Shown here: positions 20,461-31,083 of the stretch, piece after piece
How positions within the stretch are numbered: position 1 is the first letter of the stretch
How the letters are laid out: each line of letters opens with the position of its first letter
Assembly (NCBI GenBank): GCA_027576995.1
Contig: JANBQC010000200.1
Coordinates: 1 to 35,398 of the forward strand
Reading direction: 5' to 3'
Length of the DNA: 35,398 nucleotides
Source: Dimargaris cristalligena
Taxonomy: Eukaryota > Kickxellomycota > Dimargaritomycetes > Dimargaritales > Dimargaritaceae
Made by a program: the position numbers and the translations under genes
The notes under the pieces: generated by a model
The model's input: the letters and a program-made list of their open reading frames with translations, nothing else
What the model was told of the DNA's origin: nothing
The model's database searches: none

Positions 20461-23400
20461 TTACTCAGCGACAGGGGCAGGGCGCCGACAATAGTACGAA
20501 ACGATAGGCAACCAACTTTCACTTTCCGTGTGGTACACCACCTGCCATTCACCGTATTCCCGGATGGGCTGGGTGAGGATGTAGCTTTGGTCGAGGGGTT
20601 GGTAGATGAATTTCGTGCGCACCTGCGAGGGCGACACGAGCTGTAGTTTCATGTGGCGCCGGTCGGGGTTCAGGGCCAGAACGTGGAAGTCTTCCGGGGG
20701 CCCGAAGGGCAATTCGTAAACGATGGGTTCTTTGAGGTAAAATTCGTGCGGGGCTAGATGAAGGCGGGCAAAGGGGCGGGCGGTATCGGTGCCCTCGTGG
20801 TATAGATTAATGGCGAAGGCCAGGGGAAACGTGTGGCGGGAGAGGGGGGGTAGGGCTGCGGCCGATTGCGGGGAGGGCGAACCATTGGCGGTGCCGATGG
20901 GACCCACCGACGAATGTCGCTCATCGGAGCGTCGATTTGACCCTCCAGTGGGACCCCCGAGGGACGCATTACTGCCACGGTGTTTGATCGGAGCGGGAAT
21001 CTTGATGACATTGGGCGTATGGGGTAGCCGGGGCTTAGCCTTGACGTTGACCGGCTCGGGGGGCAGGGCGTCCCGGACACTTCCGACGTACACTTTAAGA
21101 ATACCATTCAAATTCTCCCCCCGCATACGCACCATGACCTTGCAAAGGCGGCGGTGCTTGTGGTTAAGGCACTGAGTGAACCCGGGGATGCGGTCCACTA
21201 CTCGGCCCTGCTTATCGGGGATTTCTACCTCGGCGTAGGCCATGGAATCGGGGGCCAGTTTCAGAATCAGCATAAAGACGTCGTCGTTCCGGAGCGTCAC
21301 CCGGGACGAGATGAAGTTCTGGATTTTTACATTCTGCCGGAAATAGCCACCGCGAATGTAAGGTAACTGCCAAAAAGTGGCCAGGGCCACCGGAGGTTGA
21401 AGGAACTGGTGGGCCAAATGGGTCGGGTAGTGGGTGAACACGAGATGGTCGGGTCGGGTTAGGAAGTAAAAATCATCGATGCGTACTTGCGACCGATCCG
21501 TGCCGTTAAAATCCAGGTTGCTTTTGAAGAAGGCGAGGGAGGCCGCACCACAGTCGATAAACCGGTACTCGCCACTTTCAAGGCGCAGGACATTCCAGCT
21601 CTGGTTGGCCCCGGGGAAGAAATTCCCTTCGTACTGATCGAGGGGTCCCCGGACATAACCGCTCACTAGGGGGGAGTCCACGTCAATGGCTTCCACCATG
21701 GCCCGGAAAAGGTTGGCAAAACCCTCCTGGCGACAGGTCCGGCGCTGCAGCACTGCGTTGGCCGATTCGGATTCGGGGTTGATGGTTGCGGATGGGTCAC
21801 CAGGAGAAGCCGCCAGCGTGCGGTCCCAGGAGATATTCACCACAATCCAGATAAAGATGGCCCGCAATTTCTCCAAGTTGGTTTCGAACGGACGGGTGAG
21901 GTACTTTTTACTCAAAACGTCAGGTGTGATACTGGTGCTGGTGTATTTGACGTTACGCGCGTACTTATCGACCCGGGCAAAATTGTACTGGTCAACGTTG
22001 AGGGCCTTGGGACCCAGGTCTACCACGGGGCGGGAGGCGGCCACGATTTGGAAGCAAGTTTGGGCCGAACCCGGCCGCTGTTCGTTGTTGAAGGGATCGT
22101 GTGCCGGGTTAGTCATGGAGGCCCGGGGCGGGGGCACGACATCAGTAGGGCCCGTTGCATTGGGGATCTTGTCGTAGAAGCCAACGGGCGTGGAATACCC
22201 GGGGAGGGGGGTACTAGAGCGGAGCAGTGACTCGGCCGCCGGGAACGTGGATGCCTCCGAGGTAAAGTGGTAGGGGTCTACAATAGTGGTCACATTAAAA
22301 TTCGGGCCAGCAGCGGGGGATTCCCGACCGGCTTTCGGGTCGACTTGAGTGGATTGGTTGTCTGTATCGACAGAACGATGATGGTCCAGGGCGGATACGG
22401 CATTCTCGTGGGGCTTTGGGGCGGGGACGAAGGTCATATTGAAGCTATCCTCGTACCCCGAGTCCGGTCGGGCGTCAATGCGCGAGATATCAAATACATT
22501 GGGTGATATATCGGAGGATTCCAGGGCTGCGCCAATGAAAGTAGACGTGCCGAGATCCCCTGATACCGGCCGCGGAGGGGAGGGGGCCGATCCCACCGAC
22601 TGGTTGTAACTATGGAACGTGGCATCCGAGGAGGCCGACGACGAAGACACAGTGGAGGGCGGGTTAAGGTACGACGATTGGTCCAGCGAATGAGAAGGTC
22701 CAGGGGCTGTCGAGCGCGATGATGCCCGCTGACCCGGCAAGGAAGGCAACGGCTTCGTTCGACTCAGGCGGCCGCTCGTAGATGACAGGCTATGGGAAAT
22801 GGGAAACCCCGAGCCCTGCATGGCAAAGGAAACCCCGCCAGGGGAGGGAGTGGGGGCCGAAGTTGGTGGGTGAGACGGGGACCCGGTCAACTGGATAGTG
22901 GTATCGGTGGCCGGGGGGCGGGCCTCCCGGGCCGGCTCGGTTGAGACATCGTCCGGGTTTTTCACCACTAGAACACTCCGCCGCTTTTCACCGGCGGTAT
23001 TGGGGGCTTTGGTTGGCATAGGCGGGGTCTTTTCGGGACTAGGGGGCCTAAACGAGTCCTCCCCGATTTCGGGCCGGTAATCTAAGTTCTGGCTGAACAT
23101 GGACATGGCGTCGGAGGGGTGAGCGGCGGGAATGGGGGAAGGAGCAAAAAAATATGGCGAGGAGGTGGACCGACTGCGCTGGGCAAATTGGTGAAATTCC
23201 TGCGATAATATGGAAGAGTCTTCATTGAGGGTGCGGAGAGTGTTATGGGGAGAATCCAGGAACCGGTCGGGGTCCCCCTCGATAGTTTCGGGGGACTGGG
23301 TGGGTTTGATAGTCCGGGGTGGGTTGTCACGGCCCTCCGGCTGGGAGTGGGGGATCGGGGTGGAACACAGATAAGAACCGGGACGCGGAGCCCGGGCGGT

Positions 23401-24531
23401 CGTGTCGAATACGGAGGGCGAAGGGGTCACCACAGCGGAGGCCCGCCGGTTCTGCGACAGGCGACTCGGGGGAGGTTGGCGGGGGTCGGCTGGGTTGGAA
23501 TACGCCGGCTCCGGAGCCATCCGGTGCGACGGACTGGGGGTGCTGGATGGCGGAAACGAGGGGGTCTGTGGGGAAGCCGGCAGGGACTTACGGGGCCCTG
23601 GTCGCAGATTACTAGGGCCCAGGGGAGCGGACCGCCCGTGGGCCGGTGAGCGATTCTGGCCCAGGAGACCGGGAGTCGGGGTGGGGGAGCGGGCCACGGT
23701 GAAGCGCTGGGGTACGGCAGGTAGGGGTCGCATTCCACCGGGGGTTCCGGCCCGATCGGCGGGACCGGTCCAGTCCCGGGGGAGTAGGGACTCGTTTAAC
23801 ATTGACGCGGGCGAGGGGTAGCGAGGGGGCTCCGAAGGACGACTGGTCGGAGGTCGGTGGATACCAGCCGAACTGTACTGGGTACTCCCGGAAAAATCGG
23901 GGTCAAACCGGGATTGGGTCAACGTGGGGTCTTTCTTGGCAAAGGACCGGGAGGGATGTGCCTTATCGCGTTTATGGGGTAAACCTTCGGCCTCGGCTTC
24001 GGCGTTGGCTAAGTTTAGTAGAATTTCCTCAAGGTTCAGTTCCGACAGCGAAGGGCTGCGATGCATAGAAGAATAGGCGGTGAACTGCGAGCCTATCGCT
24101 GGGTCAGACGAACTAGTGGAGAACAGTGGCTGGTGCTGTTGATGGTGTTGTTGTTGTTGTGACTGTGGCCGTGACCGTGGTTGTAGTTGCTGTTGTGTTG
24201 GTTTGGGCGGGGGTTGCGGTTGCTCGGCTTGTGGAGGGGGGTTAGCAGCGGACTCCCCCTCGTCCTGGGAAAACTGGCCGGCTATTCGAACGAGACAAGA
24301 AGGAAACCGGCCCACGCGCTCGGTGTTAATCAGCGAGCCGATCCACCAGTTGGGGTCGGCACAGTCCCGGACGGATATGAGATCCCCACGCGTAAACTGA
24401 AGGTCGTCTTCGTGCTCGCCTTGAAAGGTGTAAATGGCCTTGGCGATGTATAGGGTAGCGGTGGCAGCGGCGGGGGTCGTCGTCGTTGTTGGATGCTGAA
24501 GGGGATGGCTCGGGCTAACCGTAACGGACAT
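20461..24531 (-). CDS. CYK3: Cyk3-like cytokinesis protein: SH3 plus transglutaminase-like fold
   Basis: One uninterrupted frame of 1356 residues. An SH3 domain at about 27-84 (KAIYTFQGEHEDDLQFTRGD, NWWIGSL, GRFPSCLV) is followed by about 780 residues of Pro/Ser-rich, mostly disordered sequence with a polyGln/His stretch near 115-135. A transglutaminase-like domain follows at about 880-1000: LEKLRAIFIWIVVNISWD, QEGFANLFRAMVEAIDV, QSWNVLRL, YRFIDCG. A C-terminal beta-rich region of about 300 residues ends the protein. This order is that of Cyk3, which acts at the bud neck or division site with Hof1, Inn1 and Chs2. The catalytic Cys position is Gln935 and the His position is Gln977, while Asp993 is kept, so the fold is expected to be non-enzymatic. 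The absence of introns in 4 kb contrasts with the intron-rich genes around it. Yeast Cyk3 is shorter (about 885). Confidence 0.85.
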   Translation of the reverse strand: MSVTVSPSHPLQHPTTTTTPAAATATLYIAKAIYTFQGEHEDDLQFTRGDLISVRDCADPNWWIGSLINTERVGRFPSCLVRIAGQFSQDEGESAANPPPQAEQPQPPPKPTQQQLQPRSRPQSQQQQHHQQHQPLFSTSSSDPAIGSQFTAYSSMHRSPSLSELNLEEILLNLANAEAEAEGLPHKRDKAHPSRSFAKKDPTLTQSRFDPDFSGSTQYSSAGIHRPPTSRPSEPPRYPSPASMLNESLLPRDWTGPADRAGTPGGMRPLPAVPQRFTVARSPTPTPGLLGQNRSPAHGRSAPLGPSNLRPGPRKSLPASPQTPSFPPSSTPSPSHRMAPEPAYSNPADPRQPPPSRLSQNRRASAVVTPSPSVFDTTARAPRPGSYLCSTPIPHSQPEGRDNPPRTIKPTQSPETIEGDPDRFLDSPHNTLRTLNEDSSILSQEFHQFAQRSRSTSSPYFFAPSPIPAAHPSDAMSMFSQNLDYRPEIGEDSFRPPSPEKTPPMPTKAPNTAGEKRRSVLVVKNPDDVSTEPAREARPPATDTTIQLTGSPSHPPTSAPTPSPGGVSFAMQGSGFPISHSLSSTSGRLSRTKPLPSLPGQRASSRSTAPGPSHSLDQSSYLNPPSTVSSSSASSDATFHSYNQSVGSAPSPPRPVSGDLGTSTFIGAALESSDISPNVFDISRIDARPDSGYEDSFNMTFVPAPKPHENAVSALDHHRSVDTDNQSTQVDPKAGRESPAAGPNFNVTTIVDPYHFTSEASTFPAAESLLRSSTPLPGYSTPVGFYDKIPNATGPTDVVPPPRASMTNPAHDPFNNEQRPGSAQTCFQIVAASRPVVDLGPKALNVDQYNFARVDKYARNVKYTSTSITPDVLSKKYLTRPFETNLEKLRAIFIWIVVNISWDRTLAASPGDPSATINPESESANAVLQRRTCRQEGFANLFRAMVEAIDVDSPLVSGYVRGPLDQYEGNFFPGANQSWNVLRLESGEYRFIDCGAASLAFFKSNLDFNGTDRSQVRIDDFYFLTRPDHLVFTHYPTHLAHQFLQPPVALATFWQLPYIRGGYFRQNVKIQNFISSRVTLRNDDVFMLILKLAPDSMAYAEVEIPDKQGRVVDRIPGFTQCLNHKHRRLCKVMVRMRGENLNGILKVYVGSVRDALPPEPVNVKAKPRLPHTPNVIKIPAPIKHRGSNASLGGPTGGSNRRSDERHSSVGPIGTANGSPSPQSAAALPPLSRHTFPLAFAINLYHEGTDTARPFARLHLAPHEFYLKEPIVYELPFGPPEDFHVLALNPDRRHMKLQLVSPSQVRTKFIYQPLDQSYILTQPIREYGEWQVVYHTESESWLPIVSYYCRRPAPVAE

Positions 24532-26185
24532 GGCACGTTGGTGGGGTGTGGAGGAACACCCAATTGGAAGACCAAAAGCAAAAAGAAGGGAGGGAGGAAA
24601 GGAGGGACAGAGAGAGTGGAGGGCTGGGAGGGAGGTAGAGGGAGTGGAGAGAGGTGTGAGTGTGTGTGTGCGTGCGTGTATGTGTGTATGCGGTGTGCGC
24701 GAGTGTGTATGCGTGTGCGTTGTGGTGTATATGCGGACGTGGACGTGGACCTGGTCTTAGTCCTGGTCCTAGTACTGGACGTGGTCGCGGCTGTAGTTAA
24801 GGTTGTGGTTGTGGTGAAAAGGAGAAATCGCCGCGAGTCGGTTACAAGCGAGACGGCAGGATATACGCTAATACGCGGAGAGGGTGAGAGAAGTAGAGTG
24901 AGGCGGGGGCGGGCTGACCAGGGCCCAGAGTGTACTCCGGTGCAGAGAGGTGCGGGTGCGTATGAATAGTATTATTCCCGGCCGCCACTGCCCAAGAGGT
25001 CTCAGCCAAGCTATATAAAACGAAACCTGGGGAAGGAATGCCTCGCGAGGGACAGGTAGCGCGCACGCAAGAAAAGGGAAAAGAATTGTAGAAAGGAAAG
25101 GAAAGGCAAAGAGAACGAAAGGAAAGCAAGGGCGGGTGCACGGGATGGAGAACTACCAAATGAGGACGAACGACTCGACGCGAAGCATTTCGTAAGCAAA
25201 GGAGTGTATACCCCGCTTACTTCGTTTATGGCTAGTTTAAGCTCCGACCTTACTCTATCACCCCCACTCACTCGCTGTCTCTAACGCCAACCCTTCATCC
25301 TTTTCACGAAAAAGTAAACAAATAATAAAGCGTCGCTCATAGAGCAGCCATTGCCCTAACCCGACCTTGTGATTGGTGGGATCCTAATTTATCCCACTAT
25401 TCCCCATCTGGGCCATACAGGTTTGGACAGCAACACCCATCTACCTACCTACCTGCCACCCCTCACCTACCCGTCCCGCCCCCACTAAACTTAAAACTTC
25501 CCCTCACTGAGAAATAAAACCCCCCCAAGGGAGTCAGGGTCTTCACCCCCTCCCCTTCGGCTGCTCCTTTCTGACCTGCCCAATCACGTACGGGTCGATA
25601 AATACGATGCGGTGGTTTATTACGGAAGCCAAAAATGCCAAATTGATGTGCGAGTGTGAGGAGAGGAGAAGGGGATGTTGGTGTGGTACGGACGTAAGGC
25701 AGGGATGTGAAGAACGGACTAAACACAATCAAAAAATAAAAATAAAGTAAGAGTGGGGTAGCATGATAAACTACAACATGGGGAAAGTGGCCTGGGGAGA
25801 GGGGGTTGACAGTGCAGGGGATGGAATTAAATTGATAACAATAATAAATAAATAGAAAACACCTCCTCGAGCAGGTCAATGTTTAGATGATACAGTATGA
25901 ATATTATCATTGAGCACATGTGTGGGGGAGGGGTACAGAGGGAAGATCCAGGGGGGAGGGGATGGTCGGAGTGGGTGAGAATAGCTAGCCCCAAACAGCC
26001 ATTGGTAATGCTAGCCTGGATATCATTGTCAGGGTAGCTGGGCCTAGACGATGGGGAAGGAGGGCCGAGTAGGGTGAGGGGCAGCTCGGACCAAGAAGCA
26101 GCGGGATCGATCGGGTATCCCCTCGCCGCCCTTCTTCCTGCCCCGCCCTAATGACCGGGGGAACGGATGTAGTCATTCCCGCGCC
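24532..26185. other. Intergenic region: Cyk3 promoter side and 3' flank of the DIL gene
   Basis: From 24532 to about 25150 the plus strand is purine- and GT-rich, i.e. pyrimidine-rich on the minus strand, as expected for the Cyk3 leader; TTTTATATAG on the minus strand at 25020-25011 is a possible TATA element. The remainder up to 26185 is the 3' side of the DIL gene. Minus-strand frames between 25463 and 25879 lack motifs and are not called. Confidence 0.5.
24651..24830. repeat. Degenerate GT-rich and GTGGAC/GGTCCT hexamer repeats
   Basis: An imperfect (GT)n tract with GC substitutions (about 24651-24728) leads into loosely repeated six-base units of the type GACGTG, GACCTG, GTCCTA (24735-24785) and then GGTTGTG units. 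It lies 120-300 bases upstream of the Cyk3 ATG, in the presumed leader or promoter. Confidence 0.7.
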
Positions 26186-29083
26186 CTAGGGAATGAGCTT
26201 ATCCAGCTCCGCCAAATAATCCTCTGGCACAATCGGGATAATGCCGTCGGGATGGCCGGGCTGCTCCTGGCCGTCCTCGTCCGTGTACGTATTGCCCCCG
26301 TTGAGCCACCACGACTCCAGCTCGCCGGGGGTGGGGATGGCGAAGGGGAGGAGATAGTCCGGGTCAATGAAATCGGTCATACTTTGGGCATTGTTATACA
26401 GGTGGGCCGGTTTGAAGAGCTGGTGGTGGGACCGGAAAACCCGGGTAGTTTGGGGCGTGGTGGGTTGGGACGCCGGGCCATTGGCACCACCGCGGTCGTA
26501 CGCCGACCCTTCAAAGGCCTTGCGGGGACCTGTCGACGCCAGCGTAATGCCGAACGACGTCTGAGAGGTCGGGGTGGTGGGCATCGGCGGGTCGCCAGAG
26601 GAATTGGACCGGCGCGATGTATTGGATTGGGGTGACGATGGACTGGTCAGTTTAATAGGGCTGGTATGGCTATTCCGCCGCGGAGACCCTCCCCCTTCCT
26701 CTTCGCCTACCGGGACCAGGTATTGGCTGTGGCCAAATGACCGGCGTGAACTCTCCTCGTGCGCCGCCCACGACTTTCGGGTCTCAGTGGCCTGCCGCTG
26801 GGCGTCCTCGATATCCCCCGCCACTTTGCAAATGTATTCGTGCACGTCCTGGGCTACGTGCCCTTCCCCCACTTCGTACGTGTAGTTTTCCGCCACCAGC
26901 CGGTAGTGGAGAGGATTCAGCCGGTCCAACTTGGAGGTCAGATCCACAAAGGCGGGCAGATCCTGTAGCTGAGAGAAGCACTGGAGGAGTTGGAGGCACT
27001 GGATGACGGGGCCCAGGTGTTTGTCGTTCAGGGAGGCTACGGGGAGGTGGTGCCTGCGGGTCCAATCTTCTACTTGGGTCAGATTCATGCGAACCATCAT
27101 AGCCCGGGCTCGGCAGCAGTAGTTCGGGGTCAGCATGAGCATATTGAAGACCTCGGCCCCAATATGGTAAAAGAGCTGGCAGAGGGCGGAAAAGGCGAAA
27201 CTCGGGTGGAGGCCGCAGGATTTGATCACCCCTAGGGTCGCTGACAAGAGATGGTTGATATGCCGGGGTCCCAGCGACTCGGACTTGGACCCCGCGGCCA
27301 CCCCCGGTAATTGCCCACCCATCATTTGAGGGGTGGACCGGCCCAGGGCGGCCGATGGAGTACTGACGGGGAAGAGCTGGCTCGCCCGGATTCCACTGCG
27401 CCGGGCCGCCAGGGAAGCCGACCGCCTTAGTCCCGGCAGCTCGGGGGTAATGGTCTCGGCCGAGTTCCGGCCAAATCCAAAGAAACTGCGCCGTTTTTGG
27501 CTTTTGGGAGTAGTCTGCTGCAGGCTAGTCAGGGGGATGCCGAATCGAGAAGTGGGTCGGGGTTCGTATTTCAGGGCGGCGAATAGTTCCGGGATGGCTT
27601 CGTGCTCCATAATGGCTGGCTGGACCAGCTGGTCCAATTGCTTCTCCACACTACGCACGAATGCCTGGTAGGCCTCGTGGGTCAGCTCCGCCAGTCGACC
27701 CTGTTCAGCTGCGCAGGCCACCACCAGCCCGCTGTCCTTCTTCAGGTAATAGAGGAGCAGGTTGCAGTTGGCCAACCAGAAGGCCAGTACCTCCGAATCC
27801 GCATGGTGCCGTTTGATAAGCTGGGCGAGCTCTAGAAACACTTGGTCGAAGAAATCGGTCAGGAAATCGGGCGTGCTAAAGTAAAAGGCGTACCGGGCGG
27901 CCAGGAACAAGAGGTTGGCTGGGATAAATTTCTCGTGGGGATTACTGCGCAGGCGTAGGGATGGGCTCATGTCCCGGATCACCGCTTCCAGGAACCGCGG
28001 CAGCGCGGACCGGGATAGTACGTACATTTGGTCGGGCAGACACTGGTCCCAGTCGAATTCGCCCTCCCCACTCCGGCGGCGGGTCAGGCCGGGGCCGCGG
28101 TAGTAGCCCTCGTTGGTGATGCTGCCGGTATCTTCCATTAAGCTGTTGGACCGCGTGGTTTTGCGGGAGATGGTGTCACCCTGTTCGCCATCGGCCCCGC
28201 CGGGCCGGCCGTTGGAAAAGGAGGTGCGTTGCCGACCCGTACCGGCCTCGCCGGGGCCATTGGTCCGCGGCGGCGAAAAGAATGACGGGGGGGATAGCGT
28301 GCTGGGACCTTCCCCAACGGGGGAGAAGAGGCCGCCGCTAGAGAGGGCGCTGTTCGAGGGGGCGACGGCACCCAACCGCACATACAGGGCATTGGTAAAC
28401 CCCTCGGAGGACCCCTCGGTGCGTCGTTGTGGAGTCCCGGCGCTGCTATGTTGCTCAGATTGGCAGATCAAATCATAGACCTTCTGGGATTGGCCGTTGT
28501 CCTGTTGATAGCCGTGTTGAACCATATCCATAGCGGTCTTTCCACCGGCGGACTTGGTGGCGGAATTGGCACCATTATCGAGGAGGAGGCGGACCAGCGA
28601 GTCGTGGTGGTTATTGGTAGCCCACATCAGGGCCGTCCAGCCGAATTTATCCTGGGCGTCCACTTCGCAGCCGATGGTCAATAGGTAGTCGGCGACGTCG
28701 GAATGGCCGAAGCAGGCGGCATTGATGAGCGGGGTGGTGCCGTCCTCATCTTTGGCATTGAGGTCAATGAACTCGGGACCCACGGAATCCCACAATTGCT
28801 TGACCCGGGGGACCTGGCCATTGGCGCAGGCCCGGGAAAACAGCTGGGTGACTTTTTCCTGCTTCTCGGCCCGGGTGAGGGTTTTGTCGGCGATTATGGT
28901 CCGTTCATCGTCGATAAAGCCACTGGTGAGTAGGCTGAGGAAGTGGCTGGTGGGTGATGTGGTGACTGGGGTGTGCGACAGGTCGGTCTGACCCGTGGTG
29001 TCAGCGGAACTCAGCTTGAGGGTTTCAAGGGGAGTCAAGGACACCGGGGTGTCGGCCGGGGTAGGCGGGGAATCAGTGGCCAT
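26186..29083 (-). CDS. Ankyrin-repeat and DIL (dilute) domain protein
   Basis: A single exon of 965 residues from the ATG at 29083; ten more residues of open frame lie upstream but have no ATG. After a disordered N terminus, ankyrin repeats occupy about 80-190, the clearest being DGTTPLINAACFGHSDVADY and FGWTALMWATNNHHDSLVRL. A Ser/Gly/Arg-rich linker follows. The DIL domain, known from the cargo-binding tail of class V myosins, covers about 380-770 in two blocks: LAFWLANCNLLLYYLKKDSG near 440, and SFAFSALCQLFYHIGAEVFN with NYCCRARAMMVRMN near 640-660; a basic insert separates them. The C terminus returns to a conserved-looking acidic stretch (DPDYLLPFAIPTPGELESWW). Fungi have a non-myosin ankyrin/DIL family with this order. 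Its cellular role is poorly defined; a link to vesicle or polarity factors is inference from DIL domains that bind Rab GTPases. Confidence 0.87.
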   Translation of the reverse strand: MATDSPPTPADTPVSLTPLETLKLSSADTTGQTDLSHTPVTTSPTSHFLSLLTSGFIDDERTIIADKTLTRAEKQEKVTQLFSRACANGQVPRVKQLWDSVGPEFIDLNAKDEDGTTPLINAACFGHSDVADYLLTIGCEVDAQDKFGWTALMWATNNHHDSLVRLLLDNGANSATKSAGGKTAMDMVQHGYQQDNGQSQKVYDLICQSEQHSSAGTPQRRTEGSSEGFTNALYVRLGAVAPSNSALSSGGLFSPVGEGPSTLSPPSFFSPPRTNGPGEAGTGRQRTSFSNGRPGGADGEQGDTISRKTTRSNSLMEDTGSITNEGYYRGPGLTRRRSGEGEFDWDQCLPDQMYVLSRSALPRFLEAVIRDMSPSLRLRSNPHEKFIPANLLFLAARYAFYFSTPDFLTDFFDQVFLELAQLIKRHHADSEVLAFWLANCNLLLYYLKKDSGLVVACAAEQGRLAELTHEAYQAFVRSVEKQLDQLVQPAIMEHEAIPELFAALKYEPRPTSRFGIPLTSLQQTTPKSQKRRSFFGFGRNSAETITPELPGLRRSASLAARRSGIRASQLFPVSTPSAALGRSTPQMMGGQLPGVAAGSKSESLGPRHINHLLSATLGVIKSCGLHPSFAFSALCQLFYHIGAEVFNMLMLTPNYCCRARAMMVRMNLTQVEDWTRRHHLPVASLNDKHLGPVIQCLQLLQCFSQLQDLPAFVDLTSKLDRLNPLHYRLVAENYTYEVGEGHVAQDVHEYICKVAGDIEDAQRQATETRKSWAAHEESSRRSFGHSQYLVPVGEEEGGGSPRRNSHTSPIKLTSPSSPQSNTSRRSNSSGDPPMPTTPTSQTSFGITLASTGPRKAFEGSAYDRGGANGPASQPTTPQTTRVFRSHHQLFKPAHLYNNAQSMTDFIDPDYLLPFAIPTPGELESWWLNGGNTYTDEDGQEQPGHPDGIIPIVPEDYLAELDKLIP

Positions 29084-31083
29084 GGGATGGGAAATTGCAA
29101 AATGAGTAAACACTGGGTTGGAAGGAGAAGGTCCGAATGAATAGTGAAGAGGCTCGGGTCAACGGCGCTGAACTTTTAGCGAGGAAAATGCAGAGAACGG
29201 GCGACACGGTACGCGAGGGGGAACCTGGGGTATGAAAACAGGCTGGAGTATCCCGTGGGGATGGGGTCAAGTATAATAGAGAATAGTCAAGACAACCAAG
29301 GGGAGGGGGGTCCAAGCCTAATACGGCAGTGTAGTAACTGAGGTTCGGTGTTCGAGGTGGTGGTTCCAATAGAATGGCCTGAAAAGCCAGGCAGTCGGGG
29401 ATGGCGAAGAAGAGAGAAGCTCGGGCGCGCTGTGGACAAACGACCTATGGGGTTAAGTGACTTGGCGAATAAAGATACAATAACAGAGAAAAGTGGAGAA
29501 GAAGAGAGAAAGAGACGCGGTAAAAGGCTGAGGCGGAGATTCTTTCAACTCTATCAAGGTGAACCAACAGCTCGGCCCATGGAGTGCATAGAAGATGTAT
29601 GCGAAAACCAAGCATCGCTGCTTCTTAGGCTGCTTTTTCTGGGTCAGCGGGCCAGTTGCTTGTTGTTCCGTTGGGTCTGGGCTAACGCCGTGACCTCCCT
29701 CTCCCAAACAACCACTTGGTCTAGAACCTGTCCAACCACGCTTCTCCTCACCCTTGGGTATAGTAGGCCATTCATTCATTAGGCATAGTAGTATCGTTGT
29801 TAGCAGCGGTATATGGGGTGTCCTTTGTAAACTGGTCCCACCCAAGCAGCAGGTATCGCTGGCACCTGTGGCTAAAGGCATTCCAGGCCATTCGGAATGT
29901 GGGGGTCCTGGCCATGCATCAATAATAATCCTTGCGTTTCGAATTCTCGCCACATTCCACTCCCCCCCTCCCTTACCATGTTTGGATAACTACACTCGTC
30001 GCAACCAATGGGGGTGAATATCTATCCTCCAGATATAGTCAACGCCAAAAAGGCCCGCGCACCCGCATTCTGTGCAGAATGGCTGCAGATTAACAGCCAT
30101 GACATCCCACCCCTCCCTCTCCTGCCACCATTGTGAATCGAGGTATGGGTTGCTGAAATAGCCGAGTGGCTGGCTAAAGTCGGCATTAGAATAGTGCACC
30201 ATAATCGGTAGGGAAGAAAGGTATGGTGTGATATTGGGGATATGGCCCAACCTGCCATTAGTTTAGGATGAACTATTTACCCGGTAGACTGTAGTCAAAG
30301 AGCAGCCAAGGTCCATCGATTTTGGGAAATCAGAATTGTATCAAGCCCAAACGTCTAGACGGGTTCTTAATTTTATCAGAAATATTAGAAGAGGTCAAAA
30401 TGAGGCGAGCCTCTTCCGCCGAGATGCCGATATTGACGGTGCAGTAGTAGTCCTAGATAAGCGCGAGCTCGTGGTATAGTTTCAATAGGGACGAATTACC
30501 CTCACACCACCCAAAGTAACCATTTGATTTGCAGTAACTGACTAGGCCAGCTTGCCATCTGAAAAAACTTGCATTGTTGACTATTTTGGCTATTGTCGAG
30601 CCCCATCAATGGAATTTAGATTGGCATTATTTACTAGGATGGGTGGTTTAGATTGTCTTACCAGCAGCAGTGACCTCGGCTTGAACCCATACGTTGTCTA
30701 TGAAGTAATAGCGTTCCACGAGAAAGGTTGTCAAACCTGGCGAAACATGAACCACTATATACAGATGTTTTGAATTCAACCGCTGATATCTGAAACTAAG
30801 CGATGGTGTCCAGGAGGGTGTTGTTGTGTACTGGCTATTACCCTCCCTCCTATTATCCACTACTAGAGAGGAGGGAAGGGGGGGGTGTTTCACAAATAAT
30901 CGTATCACGTGACTTTGTCGGTGGCTTCGGCACCATAAGGAAAGGAGGGTGGGAGGCGTTTAACGACTGTAATGCCAGGTGGGAGAGGTGAGGAGAGATA
31001 GGCTAACTAAGCTAGATTCAAAGGCCCCGACTACTGGGAATATCATCCACAGGCCTTCCGCAGCGGCGCATGCCTTGAGTTGA
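29084..31083. other. Divergent intergenic region between DIL and SNRNP25 genes
   Basis: Two kilobases with no supportable gene on either strand. The left end is the DIL leader (pyrimidine-rich on the minus strand). The centre (29700-30700) is of mixed composition with only short frames. A CTATATAC element near 30755 is the nearest TATA-like site to SNRNP25, about 330 bases before its first ATG. Confidence 0.5.
29271..29278 (-). promoter_or_regulatory. TATA-like element of the DIL gene
   Basis: TATTATAC on the minus strand lies about 190 bases upstream of the ATG at 29083, similar in sequence and spacing to the TATTATATAC motifs of the PH and PFK-2 genes. Confidence 0.35.

Noticed and set aside
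25463..25879. Minus-strand frames of 138 and 61 residues, the latter ending IVFIDPYVIGQVRKEQ
   Set aside because: The short peptide looks protein-like, but it has no family match I recognise, no ATG of its own and no nearby acceptor; the longer frame is compositionally random.
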